A stretch of DNA of 64,000 bases from positions 1-64,000 of the forward strand of contig NZ_JAUDRH010000003.1 in assembly GCF_030381805.1 (NCBI RefSeq). Direction: 5' to 3'. The stretch comes from Chlorogloeopsis sp. ULAP01 (GTDB lineage: Bacteria; Cyanobacteriota; Cyanobacteriia; Cyanobacteriales; Nostocaceae). The notes under the pieces are model-generated. The model ran no database searches, was not told the origin of the DNA, and worked only from the letters and a program-made list of their open reading frames with translations. How positions within the stretch are numbered: the stretch's first letter is position 1; the number at the start of each line of letters is the position of its first letter. Below, in pieces: positions 25,746 through 35,124 of the stretch. Both the position numbers and the translations under genes were made by a program.

Positions 25746-25930
25746 TAAGTATTAATACAGTGGCTAATCTATTTTATAGTGACTAATATTACTGTAATCA
25801 CACCTGTGATTGTGAGTGTGGCTAATCGCAAATTAGTCACTGTTGCTGATAGTTGGGAAGCGTAGGTTCACCCCTTGTGGGTGTTCTCCTGCAAAATGGG
25901 CGTCTATAAAAAGATGCCCTTATTTATTTT
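25746..25930 (+). ncRNA. Candidate structured small RNA with terminator
   Basis: About 185 nt bounded by the TATAAT above and a Rho-independent terminator at 25898-25930 (GGGCGTCT/AGATGCCC stem, ATAAAA loop, TTATTTATTTT tail). Inside are a perfect 9-bp outer stem (GTGACTAAT 25779-25787 with ATTAGTCAC 25832-25840), an inner palindrome (AATCACA/TGTGATT, 25796-25811) and a 5-bp hairpin (CACCC/GGGTG, 25869-25883). A 28-codon frame starting GTG at 25779 and ending TAG at 25863-25865 has no ribosome-binding site. No known RNA family was recognised. Confidence 0.45.
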
Positions 25931-25973
25931 GTGATGATTTAAGTACCTTGTAGTTTTATACCAAATTGGCACG

Positions 25974-26428
25974 TGGGAGTCTTGTTTCAAAATTGTGGAC
26001 TAGCCTATTAATCAATGTTTTGAATCCAAAATCCGTCTTGAAAAGTTTGAGCGGAGGAAACCTCCCTCCGGGTACTCTAACGAGAACCCGCTTCGCGTGT
26101 ACGCAGTCGCCACAAGTCGGGGAAGCCTTACTTTCGCTTATCCACTACTCTGCGAGAAGCCGGACTACGTCCGTCTACGTGTCTACGCCAGTCGCCTGTG
26201 GAGGAGGACAGTCCGTTGCCAACAGAAGCGCCGTGCGGGGGTTTCCCCCGTTGGGGAGACTTCGGAGGGCTTCGCCCCGTTGTAGGAACTGTCCGTTGGA
26301 AACCCTACCAAGAGCGCTGGCTCACCAAGGCGCTGCTCACCGCACCCTTACGGGAAGTCACTCCGCGTATACAAACTTTTCGCAAATTCCAAAATCCACG
26401 CATTGGTATGAGGGGCGATCGCACAAAA
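25974..26428. repeat. Repeat-rich block between ligase and antiporter genes
   Basis: Begins with the dispersed repeat shared with 19497-19563. A GC-rich mosaic of palindromic repeats follows, including 26145-26189 (CTACTCTGCGAGAAGCCGG and the following ACGTCCGTCTACG), repeated at 40771-40813. Open frames of 60-160 codons across this block are translations of repeats and not genes. Confidence 0.75.
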
Positions 26429-27727
26429 TTACTCAAATTCACTAATTGTTGCAGGCGGATGAGTATCTCTACGTTCAGCAATATAGCGTTCATACAAATT
26501 CATTAATGGAGTGGAGCTAATACCGTGGATAATTACAGAAACAACAATAGTTGTATAAGTAATCCAAGAAATTTCTTCACCTATTTTGCCTTTCAAACCA
26601 TGACCAAAGGCATAGGCAAGATAATATAAAGAGCCTACACCACGAATCCCAAACCAACCAAACAACCCACGGGTAAATGGATGCAAATAACGACGGCGTG
26701 AAGAAGGGGAACGTTTACCAATTGTACTTATCCAAGCACCAAGGGGTCGAATGATAAAAAACAAAAATACTATTACTAATAAGGATTGGCTCGCATAAGT
26801 GAGCATGGGTTGAAATAATAATATTGAACCCAATAGTAAAATGGTTCCTACTTCTAATAGCTTTTCCATGCGCTCTATGAATTCCAATTTTGCCACGGTA
26901 TGTTCTGGATTTTTATAACTTCTCTGTACAACTAACCCAGCTACAAATACAGCAAGAAATCCATAGCCATTAACAATTTCTGTGAGTGAATAAGTTAATA
27001 AAATTGTACTAATGGCTATAAAATCCTCCATCAATTCATCAGGACGACGACGTTTTTGAATTTTATGCTCAATCCATATTACTGCTTTAGCTACAATAAC
27101 TCCCATGCCAATGCCAGCAGCAATAGCCCAAATTAAATCAATACTTACCCAATTTTTTAACCAGTTATTCCAATTATTATCTTTTAAAGCATAAAGACCA
27201 AAATAAACAAATGGAAAGGCTAAAGCATCATTTAACCCACCTTCTGAAGTTAAACCAAAACGTAACTCATCTTCATCATTTGTATCAGTCAGTTGAACTT
27301 CTGAAGCTAAAACTGGATCTGTAGGAGCAAGAATCGCTCCTAACAAAATTGCCTCTCCCCAATTCATACCTAAAAATAATCTGCCTACAATAGCTATTCC
27401 AAAAATAGAAAATGGCATCAAAAATACTATGAGCCGCGTTGTAATACTCCAAGAACGCCAGCCCAATGGACGAACAATTTTTAAACCACAACTAAAAACT
27501 GAAATAATTACTACAAATTCTGTTAAACGCTCTAGTACTTGGGCATTGAATACTCCAGCACGACGTAATTGAATTAATTCAAAACCATAAGGGCCTAAAA
27601 TAATACCAACTACTAAATAAATAATGGCAAAAGAAAGGGGTAGACGCGAAATCCAACCCGACCCCAATGTCACAAATAGTAATAGTAGACCAATAACAAA
27701 TAGGTCAATAATATAAATATCTATCAT
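26429..27727 (-). CDS. CPA1-family cation/proton antiporter
   Basis: 432 aa with 11-12 membrane helices. The signature motifs of Na+/H+ antiporters of the NhaP/CPA1 type are present: GAILAPTDPVLASEV (about residues 131-145) and TSEGGLNDALAFPFVYF (about 159-175) with the ion-binding Asp pair. It exchanges Na+ or K+ for H+ across a membrane. There is no C-terminal regulatory domain. The gene stands alone; the Ci-transport genes that use sodium lie 8-15 kb away with another antiporter. The N-terminus (MIDIYIIDLFVIGLLLLF) begins directly with a helix, typical for the family. Confidence 0.85.
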   Translation of the reverse strand: MIDIYIIDLFVIGLLLLFVTLGSGWISRLPLSFAIIYLVVGIILGPYGFELIQLRRAGVFNAQVLERLTEFVVIISVFSCGLKIVRPLGWRSWSITTRLIVFLMPFSIFGIAIVGRLFLGMNWGEAILLGAILAPTDPVLASEVQLTDTNDEDELRFGLTSEGGLNDALAFPFVYFGLYALKDNNWNNWLKNWVSIDLIWAIAAGIGMGVIVAKAVIWIEHKIQKRRRPDELMEDFIAISTILLTYSLTEIVNGYGFLAVFVAGLVVQRSYKNPEHTVAKLEFIERMEKLLEVGTILLLGSILLFQPMLTYASQSLLVIVFLFFIIRPLGAWISTIGKRSPSSRRRYLHPFTRGLFGWFGIRGVGSLYYLAYAFGHGLKGKIGEEISWITYTTIVVSVIIHGISSTPLMNLYERYIAERRDTHPPATISEFE

Positions 27728-27928
27728 AAGAATTTATGAGACTAAAAAAGGGCTTTGCATTGAAAGTTTACTGATGATTGCTTTATGGTCAAATTTACCT
27801 TCAGATAGATTTATAGAAGTTATTTTCTATTCACTTTTGACTAGTTATGCACATGGTAGACTACACTGACTCTGCTGGGATTTGCGTCGCAGAAATTAGC
27901 CTTGCACACTTAGTTACAAATGTAATAA

Positions 27929-28144
27929 GTGGATTTTGAAGTGACGATAGTCGGTATTTGCCAATTGGTAGTAGATGCAATCATCCGCCACAGAACCAAA
28001 GTAAAACAAGTGGTATTACCTGCAACAGAAGTTTACTCAGAATTTGCACATCTTCAGGCATTACATCGCTTGCATCCAGATCTGGTACACATCAACACTT
28101 GCACCCCTTGGGAATATGTGATCGCAACCTTTGCAGCGCGCTAA
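27929..28144 (+). CDS. Small hypothetical protein (uncertain)
   Basis: 71 aa from GTG, reading EVTIVGICQLVVDAIIRHR and ending EYVIATFAAR. The composition looks like coding sequence but no family was recognised. A 30-codon frame (ATG 27847 to TGA 27937-27939, ending VTNVISGF) overlaps its start by 11 nt in another frame, so this could be one gene with a frameshift, two coupled mini-genes, or chance. There is no ribosome-binding site. Confidence 0.3.
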   Translation: MDFEVTIVGICQLVVDAIIRHRTKVKQVVLPATEVYSEFAHLQALHRLHPDLVHINTCTPWEYVIATFAAR

Positions 28145-28186
28145 TACCATTTCACTTTTTGAGTGATTCATATTCAACCCCTCCCA

Positions 28187-28209
28187 ACCTCCCCCTACTA
28201 AGGGGAGGT
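28187..28209. repeat. CCTCCCC/GGGGAGG palindrome
   Basis: Perfect 8-bp arms ACCTCCCC and GGGGAGGT around CTACTAA, in a gap that also holds the short palindrome GCGACTTCTAGTCGC near 28314-28330. It is related in form to the insert at 8956-8987. Confidence 0.7.
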
Positions 28210-28343
28210 GCCGTAGGCGGTGGGGTACATCCATATCAGCCTTTTCGTGAAATAGTATAACTTCGTAGGAGATGCGAACCCCTCACCGCCTCCGGCATCT
28301 ATGTTTGTGTAGCCGCGACTTCTAGTCGCCAGGGCTCAAAAAC

Positions 28344-31001
28344 TTAATTAATAGTATTATGTAAAACTTCTAATAATTGCTTAATTGAATATGGTTTTAA
28401 CAAAAATGTTGTTGTGCCACATACTTGACAAAGCTGCTTACTTTCTGAAAGTCCGCTAGATGAGATAACTTTAACAAGTGGATTAATTTTTTGCAAAGTA
28501 CGAATGGTAGTTAAACCATCCATAATAGGCATCATCATATCAACCAGAATTGCACTGATTGCACCTCGATTTTGAATGTAAATATCTATTGCTTCAATAC
28601 CATTTTTAGCAGTAAGAACTCTATAGTTATATCTCAAAAGAGTTGTTTTAGTAATCTCTAAAATTTCTATTTCATCATCTACTACTAAAATTAATTCTCC
28701 ATTGCCTGCAAGTAATTCTGTCTCTGTTGTTTGTTGCGTTGGCTTTTGTACTACTGCTTTTAAAAAAACTTGAAATTGCGTTCCTTTACCAACAGTACTA
28801 TAAACATTAATAAAACCGTCGTGGCTTTTAATAATACCAAGTACACTTGAAAGTCCCAATCCTGTACCTTGTCCAACTTCTTTAGTTGTGAAAAAAGGCT
28901 CAAAAATTTTATCTAATATTTCTGGAGGCATACCGATTCCAGTATCCTGAACATTAATAACAATATGCGGGCCAACAGAAGCATCAAGATTCATCTTGGC
29001 ATAAGTTTCATCAACGTAGAAATTTTCAGCAGTGATACTCAAAATCCCTCCGTTAGACATGGCATCGCGAGCATTAATTATCAGATTCATTAACATCTGA
29101 TGAAGTTGTGTAGCATTTCCAGAAATAGTCCAAAGGTTTGATGCAATTTCTATACTAAATTCGATGTGTTTGGGAAAAGTTTGTTGAGCAAACTGCTTAA
29201 TTTCTAAGATTAAATGCTGAAGCTGTAAAATCGTGCGCTTACCTTCAACACCACGAGCAAACGATAACACTTGCTTAACCAAAGCAGCACCGCGTTGAGT
29301 ATTATTCGTCAAGGTTTGAATTAGTGGCTGATGTTGCTCATCAGAGATTTTCATTTGCAAAAGTTGAGCAGACATTAGCATTGGAGTCAGGATATTATTG
29401 AGGTCGTGAGCAATGCCACTTGCAAGGGTACCTAAGCTATCCAATCGTTGAGCACGAAGAAACTGGGCTTCGAGTTGTTTTTTTTGTGTGATATTGCTAT
29501 TGACAGTAAGGATAGATTTTGGAGTACCTTGTTGATCACGTACAAGAGTCCAATGGCTGGCAACGATTATTTCTTTACCATCTTTGCCTAGTTGATATAA
29601 TTCTCCATACCATTCACCTACAAGGTTAACTTGGTCTAGAGCTTCTTTCAATTGCAGCGATTTTTGCTTGTACAGGAGCTGATTGGCATTTTTACCCAAA
29701 GCTTCTTGTGCTTGCCAACCATAAATTCGCTCGGCGCTTTTGTTCCAGAATAAAATTTTGTTTTCCAAATCTTGAATCACAATTGCATCTGTAGCAATAT
29801 CAAGCAAAGCAGCTTGTTCACAAATTTGTTCATCTGCCTGCTTGCGCTTAGTGATATCACTAGCCGCACCTAAAATTTGTACTGGCACACCATCTGCATT
29901 TTTCGTGAATACAGTTTCACGACTACTCAACCAACGCCACTCCCCATGAGCGTGTTTCATTCTGTATTCTATTTCAGTGGCTTCACCTTCATTGAGACTA
30001 AGAAAACTTTTAAGGTGTTCTGTAACTCTTGGCATATCATCCGGATGAACAAGAGTTGGTAATACAGTCTCTCCCATTGATTGAATTTGGTGTGAGGTGT
30101 AGCCAAGAATCTCCCAAATTTGGCGATTTATATAAATATTGCGCTGTTCTACTAAATCATAAACATAGATAATGTCTGGAGTTGTTTCCAAAATTCTGTG
30201 CAGAAAATACTGCTTTTGTTGCAGTGCAGTTTCTATTTGCTGACGTTCGGTGAGTTCGGCTTGTAGTTGCAGCAAGAGTATAGATTGCTGAATAGCGATC
30301 GCTAGTTGATCGGCTACTGCCAGGATTAATTCTACTTCCTCTGGTTGCCAAGACAACGGTTGCTTATTTCTGACTAAGCCGAGACTGCCCCAAATCGAAG
30401 AGCCAAAGTGCAATGGTACTAACAACCACGCTCCAGGATAAGTTTGAGCATAGCTGCGATTAATTTCATCTGAACAAGTGCTGGAGTCTTCTATTTGCAC
30501 AACTTCCAAGCGCTTGAGTCGGGCGGCAATCTCGTTGCCAACATCAGGAATTTCTAACCCCAAAGCACTTGGTAGCTCTGGAGTTTGGCAATAATCCATC
30601 ACATTTAACCACAGTTGACGTTCGGGTAGGTACTGCACAATATGAACTCGCTCGGCTCCTAAAAGCGGAGCAATCTCACGTACTGCTGTGGCAAAAATAG
30701 TTTCTAAGTCTAGAGAATTGCGGATACTTTGAATCACCTGCTTGAGAGCCTGCTCTTTTTGCAGGAGAGCTTGAGTTTTTTCGTACAGCTGGCTTTTCTG
30801 AAGCACAATATCTAAGTTCAAATCCCCCTGGATGGAATGCTCCCTATTTGTGAGTCGTTGATCTCGCTGCATTTTCTGTTGCTGTACCGCTTTTGCCTGC
30901 TGCTGAACAACTAATTTTTGTAAGTTAGAAAAGTTTTGACGCAGCGCAGCTAATTCTCTAATCAGCTGCTTTTTAGTCTTTTTCTCATCTTTCATCATCA
31001 T
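28344..31001 (-). CDS. Hybrid sensor histidine kinase (coiled coil-GAF-PAS-PAS-HisKA-HATPase-REC)
   Basis: 885 aa from the ATG at 31001; a TTG at 31043 would add 14 residues. Order: an N-terminal Gln-rich coiled coil, a GAF domain, two PAS/PAC units (RILETTPDIIYVYDL; LDIATDAIVIQDLENKILFW), a phospho-acceptor motif GIAHDLNNILTPML, HATPase motifs (NLIINARDAM; DTGIGMPPEI; GTGLGLSSVLGI) and a C-terminal receiver with VDDE and ILVDMMMPIMDG. There are no membrane segments, so it is a cytosolic sensor; GAF or PAS could bind a small molecule or chromophore, but no phytochrome Cys motif is seen. Its output partner is not adjacent. The next genes on the strand are glycolate dehydrogenase subunits, about 350 bp upstream. 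Confidence 0.9.
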   Translation of the reverse strand: MMMKDEKKTKKQLIRELAALRQNFSNLQKLVVQQQAKAVQQQKMQRDQRLTNREHSIQGDLNLDIVLQKSQLYEKTQALLQKEQALKQVIQSIRNSLDLETIFATAVREIAPLLGAERVHIVQYLPERQLWLNVMDYCQTPELPSALGLEIPDVGNEIAARLKRLEVVQIEDSSTCSDEINRSYAQTYPGAWLLVPLHFGSSIWGSLGLVRNKQPLSWQPEEVELILAVADQLAIAIQQSILLLQLQAELTERQQIETALQQKQYFLHRILETTPDIIYVYDLVEQRNIYINRQIWEILGYTSHQIQSMGETVLPTLVHPDDMPRVTEHLKSFLSLNEGEATEIEYRMKHAHGEWRWLSSRETVFTKNADGVPVQILGAASDITKRKQADEQICEQAALLDIATDAIVIQDLENKILFWNKSAERIYGWQAQEALGKNANQLLYKQKSLQLKEALDQVNLVGEWYGELYQLGKDGKEIIVASHWTLVRDQQGTPKSILTVNSNITQKKQLEAQFLRAQRLDSLGTLASGIAHDLNNILTPMLMSAQLLQMKISDEQHQPLIQTLTNNTQRGAALVKQVLSFARGVEGKRTILQLQHLILEIKQFAQQTFPKHIEFSIEIASNLWTISGNATQLHQMLMNLIINARDAMSNGGILSITAENFYVDETYAKMNLDASVGPHIVINVQDTGIGMPPEILDKIFEPFFTTKEVGQGTGLGLSSVLGIIKSHDGFINVYSTVGKGTQFQVFLKAVVQKPTQQTTETELLAGNGELILVVDDEIEILEITKTTLLRYNYRVLTAKNGIEAIDIYIQNRGAISAILVDMMMPIMDGLTTIRTLQKINPLVKVISSSGLSESKQLCQVCGTTTFLLKPYSIKQLLEVLHNTIN

Positions 31002-31353
31002 TGGATTTTTAGAAAAAGCTTCCTTAGTAAGCAGCAGATACAAAAATTTTCATAAAAGGCGATCGCTCTAGTTCATACTGAGATGATTCTTTAACTTATC
31101 CTACAGCGAATCGTAATTTTGGATGGCAATACGTCCAGAAAGAATGCGATCGCATCCTCAAAAGCTCAAACTTCAGCCCCAAAAACTTTCCTCTTTCCCA
31201 GGCTGGAGGCTGGAAAAGCATGGATTGAGGCTCCGCCTCTAATCATGAGGCAGAGCCTTCCAATTTTCATCACCATGCAGAGCATGGTAATGAGAAAAAA
31301 TAGACTTGTGTGTACACCATAGCCTTAACAAATGAGAGGAGTAGGGGGTGAGA
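31002..31353. repeat. Gap with palindromic GAGGC repeats
   Basis: Between the kinase start and glcF. It contains GAGGCTCCGCCTC (31227-31239), GAGGCAGAGCCTTC and the perfect hairpin ACCATGC-aga-GCATGGT (31272-31288), a typical composite of cyanobacterial intergenic palindromes. HIP1-like sites are present. No gene is seen. Confidence 0.6.
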
Positions 31354-32709
31354 TTAAATTTTTAACTTCTCTCCTCGAATTGAATAATCTAACAACTCCA
31401 TCGGATGAGCGATCGCTACTTCCTTACCTTGCAATTTTAAATGCTTACTAATCTGCAATGCACAACCCGGATTAGGTGAAGTAATCAAATCAGCACCAGT
31501 ATTCAATAAATTCCAGACTTTTTGCCTTCCTAATTCTTCCGCTACTTCCGGTTGCAGCATATTATATACTCCCGCACTACCACAACATATTGCAGCATCT
31601 AAAGGTTCTTTCAATTTCACCCCTGGAATTTGCTGTAACAACTGCCGTGGTTGCACGCTAATCTTTTGTCCGTGCAAGAGGTGACACGCATCTTGATAAA
31701 CCAAATTTAAAGGTTTTTCACGCAATGGCGAAAGTTTTGTCGTTAACCCAACTGTCGCCAAAAACTCTTGTGCATCTCTGACTTTTCCGGCAAACTCCTT
31801 CGCCTTTTCCCGATATTCTGGATCATCTTCTAAAATATGACCGTATTCCTTTAAAGTATGACCACATCCAGCAGCATTGATAATCACAAAATCTACACCA
31901 GTATTCTCAAAACTATCAATCATCTGCCGAGCCAAAGCTTTAGCTTGTTCAGTTTGCCCTTGATGTTCGGGAAGCGCCGCACAACAACCTTGAGATTTAG
32001 GAATAATCACCTCACAACCATTTGCAGTTAAAACTCGCACCGTTGCTTCATTCACAGGCGAGAAAAATAAACGCTGCACGCATCCCAAAATTACTCCGAC
32101 TCGATAGCGTTTTTTACCTTTTGCTGGAATCACATCCGCTAAATTATTCTGAAAAGATTTCAAAGTAATTTCCGGTAAAATCGATTCCATCGCCGCCAAT
32201 CGAGGAGAAATTTTCTTGAGTAAACCACTATTGCGAAATAACTTAGAAAAACCTAACTTCTGATAAACAAATAATGGCACCAGTAATATTCTTAAAATAT
32301 TTGGTCTAGGAAACAAAGAAAATATCACCTGCCGCAATAATTTATCAAAAAAACTGCGCGGATAATTACGTTCAACTTGGTGGCGAGTAGCAGAAATTAA
32401 CTTATCGTATTGCACACCAGAAGGGCAAGTCGTCACACAAGCAAGACAACCCAAACAAGAATCAAAATGTTCCACACTTGCCGTATTCAGTGCAATTTCG
32501 CCTTCATTAATCGCATCCATTAAATAGATACGTCCTCTAGGAGAATCCATCTCCTTGCCAATCACCCGATAGCTAGGGCAAGTCGAAAGACAAAACCCAC
32601 AATGCACACAACTATCAATCAACTTTGGATCGGGCGGATGATTAGCATCAAACCCCTTCAAATTCTTCAAACTCGCTATGTTCTGAATAGAATCATCCGA
32701 AACTTGCAT
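31354..32709 (-). CDS. glcF: Glycolate dehydrogenase iron-sulfur subunit GlcF
   Basis: 451 aa. Two 4Fe-4S ferredoxin-type clusters are seen: CVHCGFCLSTCP (Cys34, 37, 40, 44) and CLGCLACVTTCP (Cys85, 88, 91, 95). Two CCG-type heterodisulfide-reductase-like repeats follow (SQGCCAALPEHQG; LDAAICCGSAGVYNM). This is the electron-transfer subunit of the glycolate dehydrogenase that oxidises photorespiratory 2-phosphoglycolate-derived glycolate to glyoxylate. It follows the FAD subunit gene by 56 bp on the same strand. Photorespiration and bicarbonate uptake (cmp and bic genes just beyond) respond to the same CO2-limited condition. Confidence 0.92.
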   Translation of the reverse strand: MQVSDDSIQNIASLKNLKGFDANHPPDPKLIDSCVHCGFCLSTCPSYRVIGKEMDSPRGRIYLMDAINEGEIALNTASVEHFDSCLGCLACVTTCPSGVQYDKLISATRHQVERNYPRSFFDKLLRQVIFSLFPRPNILRILLVPLFVYQKLGFSKLFRNSGLLKKISPRLAAMESILPEITLKSFQNNLADVIPAKGKKRYRVGVILGCVQRLFFSPVNEATVRVLTANGCEVIIPKSQGCCAALPEHQGQTEQAKALARQMIDSFENTGVDFVIINAAGCGHTLKEYGHILEDDPEYREKAKEFAGKVRDAQEFLATVGLTTKLSPLREKPLNLVYQDACHLLHGQKISVQPRQLLQQIPGVKLKEPLDAAICCGSAGVYNMLQPEVAEELGRQKVWNLLNTGADLITSPNPGCALQISKHLKLQGKEVAIAHPMELLDYSIRGEKLKI

Positions 32710-32765
32710 ATTAAATTCCTCTCCCCTCTTCCCTTCGGGTTCTTTGTGTCTTTGTGGTTTATTGC

Positions 32766-34088
32766 CTAAATTCCACCCACAAAACGACCAGAACTTAAAA
32801 TATCTTTAGTGTCAAACTGTACTTTTAGTCGCTTCATGATCTCCAAAGCATTGCCAGTGTAACCCCACACATCTAATTTTTGTTTAACCATCACTGGCGC
32901 TTCCAAAATAGTCAGAAAACCCCTATTCGCCTCACAGAGCGATCGCATCTGTAAAACTTGCTTAACCCCTACTTCACTTTCAAACTGCAATACCCCCAAA
33001 CCGCTAGCAATATGAATTACACCCTTTTGCGCCTGAGTTAAAACTTTCAGTGCAGCTGTGGGTAATACTCCTATTTTGCAAGTAATTACCGACTCATTGC
33101 CACGAGAATGAATTGATTCTCGTAATCTTTGCCATAAATCAGCTTCGTCTGCTGCCGAATAAATAATTCCTTGTAAATCCAACTGTTGTCCTACTTCCAC
33201 AAGTCGGTTTGACTGTTCCCTCACACTCTCAGCTATACTTTGGAAGCGTGCAATTAATCCCAATTTTTTACCTAAGCCCAAGCTAGATACTAGTTGAGAA
33301 GAAAGTAAATCTGCCTGAGTCGGTGTCAGTGCTGAATTACGCAGAGTCGCAGCTGCTTGGGATACATTCTCTGCCGTGCCAGTCAGTACTACAGTTCCCG
33401 ATATTTGCGGTAACGGATAAACACGAAACGTGGCTTGAGTAATTACTCCCAAAGTGCCGTAAGAACCCGTAAACAACTTCATTAAGTCATAACCGGCAAC
33501 ATTTTTTACCACTCGTCCTCCGGCTTTAGCGATTTGTCCATCGGCACGTACAAAGCTGATGCCCAACAGTTGATCGCGAACGCTACCATAACGCTGCCTG
33601 AGAGAACCTGTATCTGCTGTAGCAACAATACCACCGATAGTTGCTGATTCTGGCACTACAGGATCAAGGGCAAGAAATTGATTAGCTTTAGCCAAAATAG
33701 ACTGGAGTTCACAGAACTTCATTCCCGCTTCGACTGTAACTGTCAGATCGCCGACGGCATGATTAATTAACTGTTTGAGACGTTCTGTACTAACTACAAA
33801 ATCAACTTCCTTGATTAACCCTCCCCAACTGAGTTTACTACCACTGCCACAAGCAAGAACTCGCCAGTTATTATGGTGGGCTTGGGCGATCGCACGAGCT
33901 AGTTGTTCTGTAGTTTGGGGATAAACAATACAAATAGGATGATTTCCAGATGATATTGCTTCTAATAAAGGTTTTTGCTCAGTAGGTGTTAAATGTTCCC
34001 AAAGACATACAGCATCTTCGCCCACAATAGATGCAAGTTCAGAAGTACACATATGGGGTGGCAGCTGTTTACTAGACATTGCTTTCAT
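32766..34088 (-). CDS. glcE: Glycolate dehydrogenase FAD-binding subunit (GlcE/GlcD2-like)
   Basis: 440 aa from the ATG at 34088. A PCMH-type FAD-binding domain is seen: YPQTTEQLARAIAQAHHNN, RVLACGSGSKLSWGG, VPESATIGGIVATADTGSLR, YGSVRDQLLGI and GGRVVKNVAGYDLMKLFTGS. The C-terminus is SSGRFVGGI, as in GlcE/GlcD relatives. It is longer than the ~350-aa enterobacterial GlcE because of a 40-50-residue N-terminal extension. In cyanobacteria this type is also called GlcD2. It pairs with GlcF downstream. No GlcD gene is in the window, so the third subunit must be elsewhere if it is needed. Confidence 0.85.
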   Translation of the reverse strand: MKAMSSKQLPPHMCTSELASIVGEDAVCLWEHLTPTEQKPLLEAISSGNHPICIVYPQTTEQLARAIAQAHHNNWRVLACGSGSKLSWGGLIKEVDFVVSTERLKQLINHAVGDLTVTVEAGMKFCELQSILAKANQFLALDPVVPESATIGGIVATADTGSLRQRYGSVRDQLLGISFVRADGQIAKAGGRVVKNVAGYDLMKLFTGSYGTLGVITQATFRVYPLPQISGTVVLTGTAENVSQAAATLRNSALTPTQADLLSSQLVSSLGLGKKLGLIARFQSIAESVREQSNRLVEVGQQLDLQGIIYSAADEADLWQRLRESIHSRGNESVITCKIGVLPTAALKVLTQAQKGVIHIASGLGVLQFESEVGVKQVLQMRSLCEANRGFLTILEAPVMVKQKLDVWGYTGNALEIMKRLKVQFDTKDILSSGRFVGGI

Positions 34089-34850
34089 CAATTTTATGTT
34101 TTACTCCCTGTATAAAAGGCAGAGGGCAGAAGATAGCAGTTAAAAGTTTCTTCTTGATAGGGTTTCATACTTTGGTTAACTATGTCCACCTAGGTATAAC
34201 TTACTGGTGAACATGACTTAAAAAGTGCGATCGCTCCAAAAGTAAAATCCTCTTCCCTAGAGAAATGTATCCCGACGCTCTATGCGTAGCATGAGCGCGG
34301 AACTTATAGCTCCCCGAACCCCTCATTGTTTAAAGTTCGTAGCTCGTGGGATAAGAAGGCGAAGGGGAAAAGGTAAAGGGTATTGTTTGGTATGCGATTG
34401 TTTCTCGACAACTATATGACAACTATATATAGTATGCAAAATAGCGATCATCATTTCTAACTACAATCCCTGAAATTTGTCAAGGAAAATTAGGGACTAA
34501 GTACTTGTGGCTAGGGAAAGGAACCCTCAGAAAATTTGATTCCTCTACGTAGCGCACCTCGATTCAATGTCAGTAATACTTATTTATCTCTTATTTATCT
34601 CTTATTAATATCTTGTTTGTCTTTATCAACTAGCTTTATTAATTTATATTTCGTAAATTCTTACATACATAGAAATATGCCTGTAATTATCATCGTTTTT
34701 ATCAATGATTACATCCAAAATCTACTTAAAAAATGCATAATTGATATCAAGCATAGATATTTAATGATACATATAATAGGAGTTTAGCTCTTCCATAGTA
34801 ATCCCAAGTAACATTTAGCCATTAATATAAACTTTTTCTTATATCACTAA
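34089..34850. other. Non-coding region upstream of the cmp operon
   Basis: Contains a nested palindrome at 34276-34297 (CGCTC-t-ATGC-gta-GCAT-GAGCG) and AT-rich sequence. An 83-codon frame at 34536-34787 is very AT-rich and hydrophobic and is not supported as a gene. Confidence 0.55.
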
Positions 34851-34916
34851 TCTAATATTTATTTAATAATCACTGGTTGGAAATGAACTTTTTTGTCTGA
34901 AAAGCTGTAAGCTATT
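34851..34916 (+). promoter_or_regulatory. Conserved promoter/operator box upstream of cmpA
   Basis: TCTAATATTTATTTAATAAT, then 15 variable bases, then AACTTTTTTG, then CTG, then AAAAGCTGTA and GCTATT. The same string with the same order and almost the same spacing lies at 41082-41148 upstream of bicA. It includes TTA/TAA half-sites of the kind bound by LysR-type Ci regulators (CmpR, NdhR/CcmR) and a possible -35/-10 pair (TTTTTG and CTATTG, 16 bp apart). Regulator identity is inference. The leader to cmpA would be about 200 nt. Confidence 0.7.
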
Positions 34917-35124
34917 GAAAAGAAACAGCGTGAATAAATTTTCTAAATACAAAAGCGTGATTGCAAATACAGAATTTTTATGATGTGTGCCATCCCTTTT
35001 TTGATGTTGGCTGATGGTCAATAGTCTATAGCGTTAATTACGCCCTAATAGAGCAAGAAACACCAAGTTTTTCTTGCCCAAAATTATCATACCTAAAAAA
35101 CAAATTTATTACACAGAGGTTGTC

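Noticed and set aside
25966..26506. Several open frames of 60-160 codons on the plus strand
   Set aside because: They are translations of GC-rich palindromic repeats, have no ribosome-binding site or family likeness, and overlap the antiporter gene end.
34536..34787. 83-codon hydrophobic frame upstream of the cmp operon
   Set aside because: Very AT-rich with Ile/Tyr/Asn bias expected by chance, no ribosome-binding site, no family resemblance.
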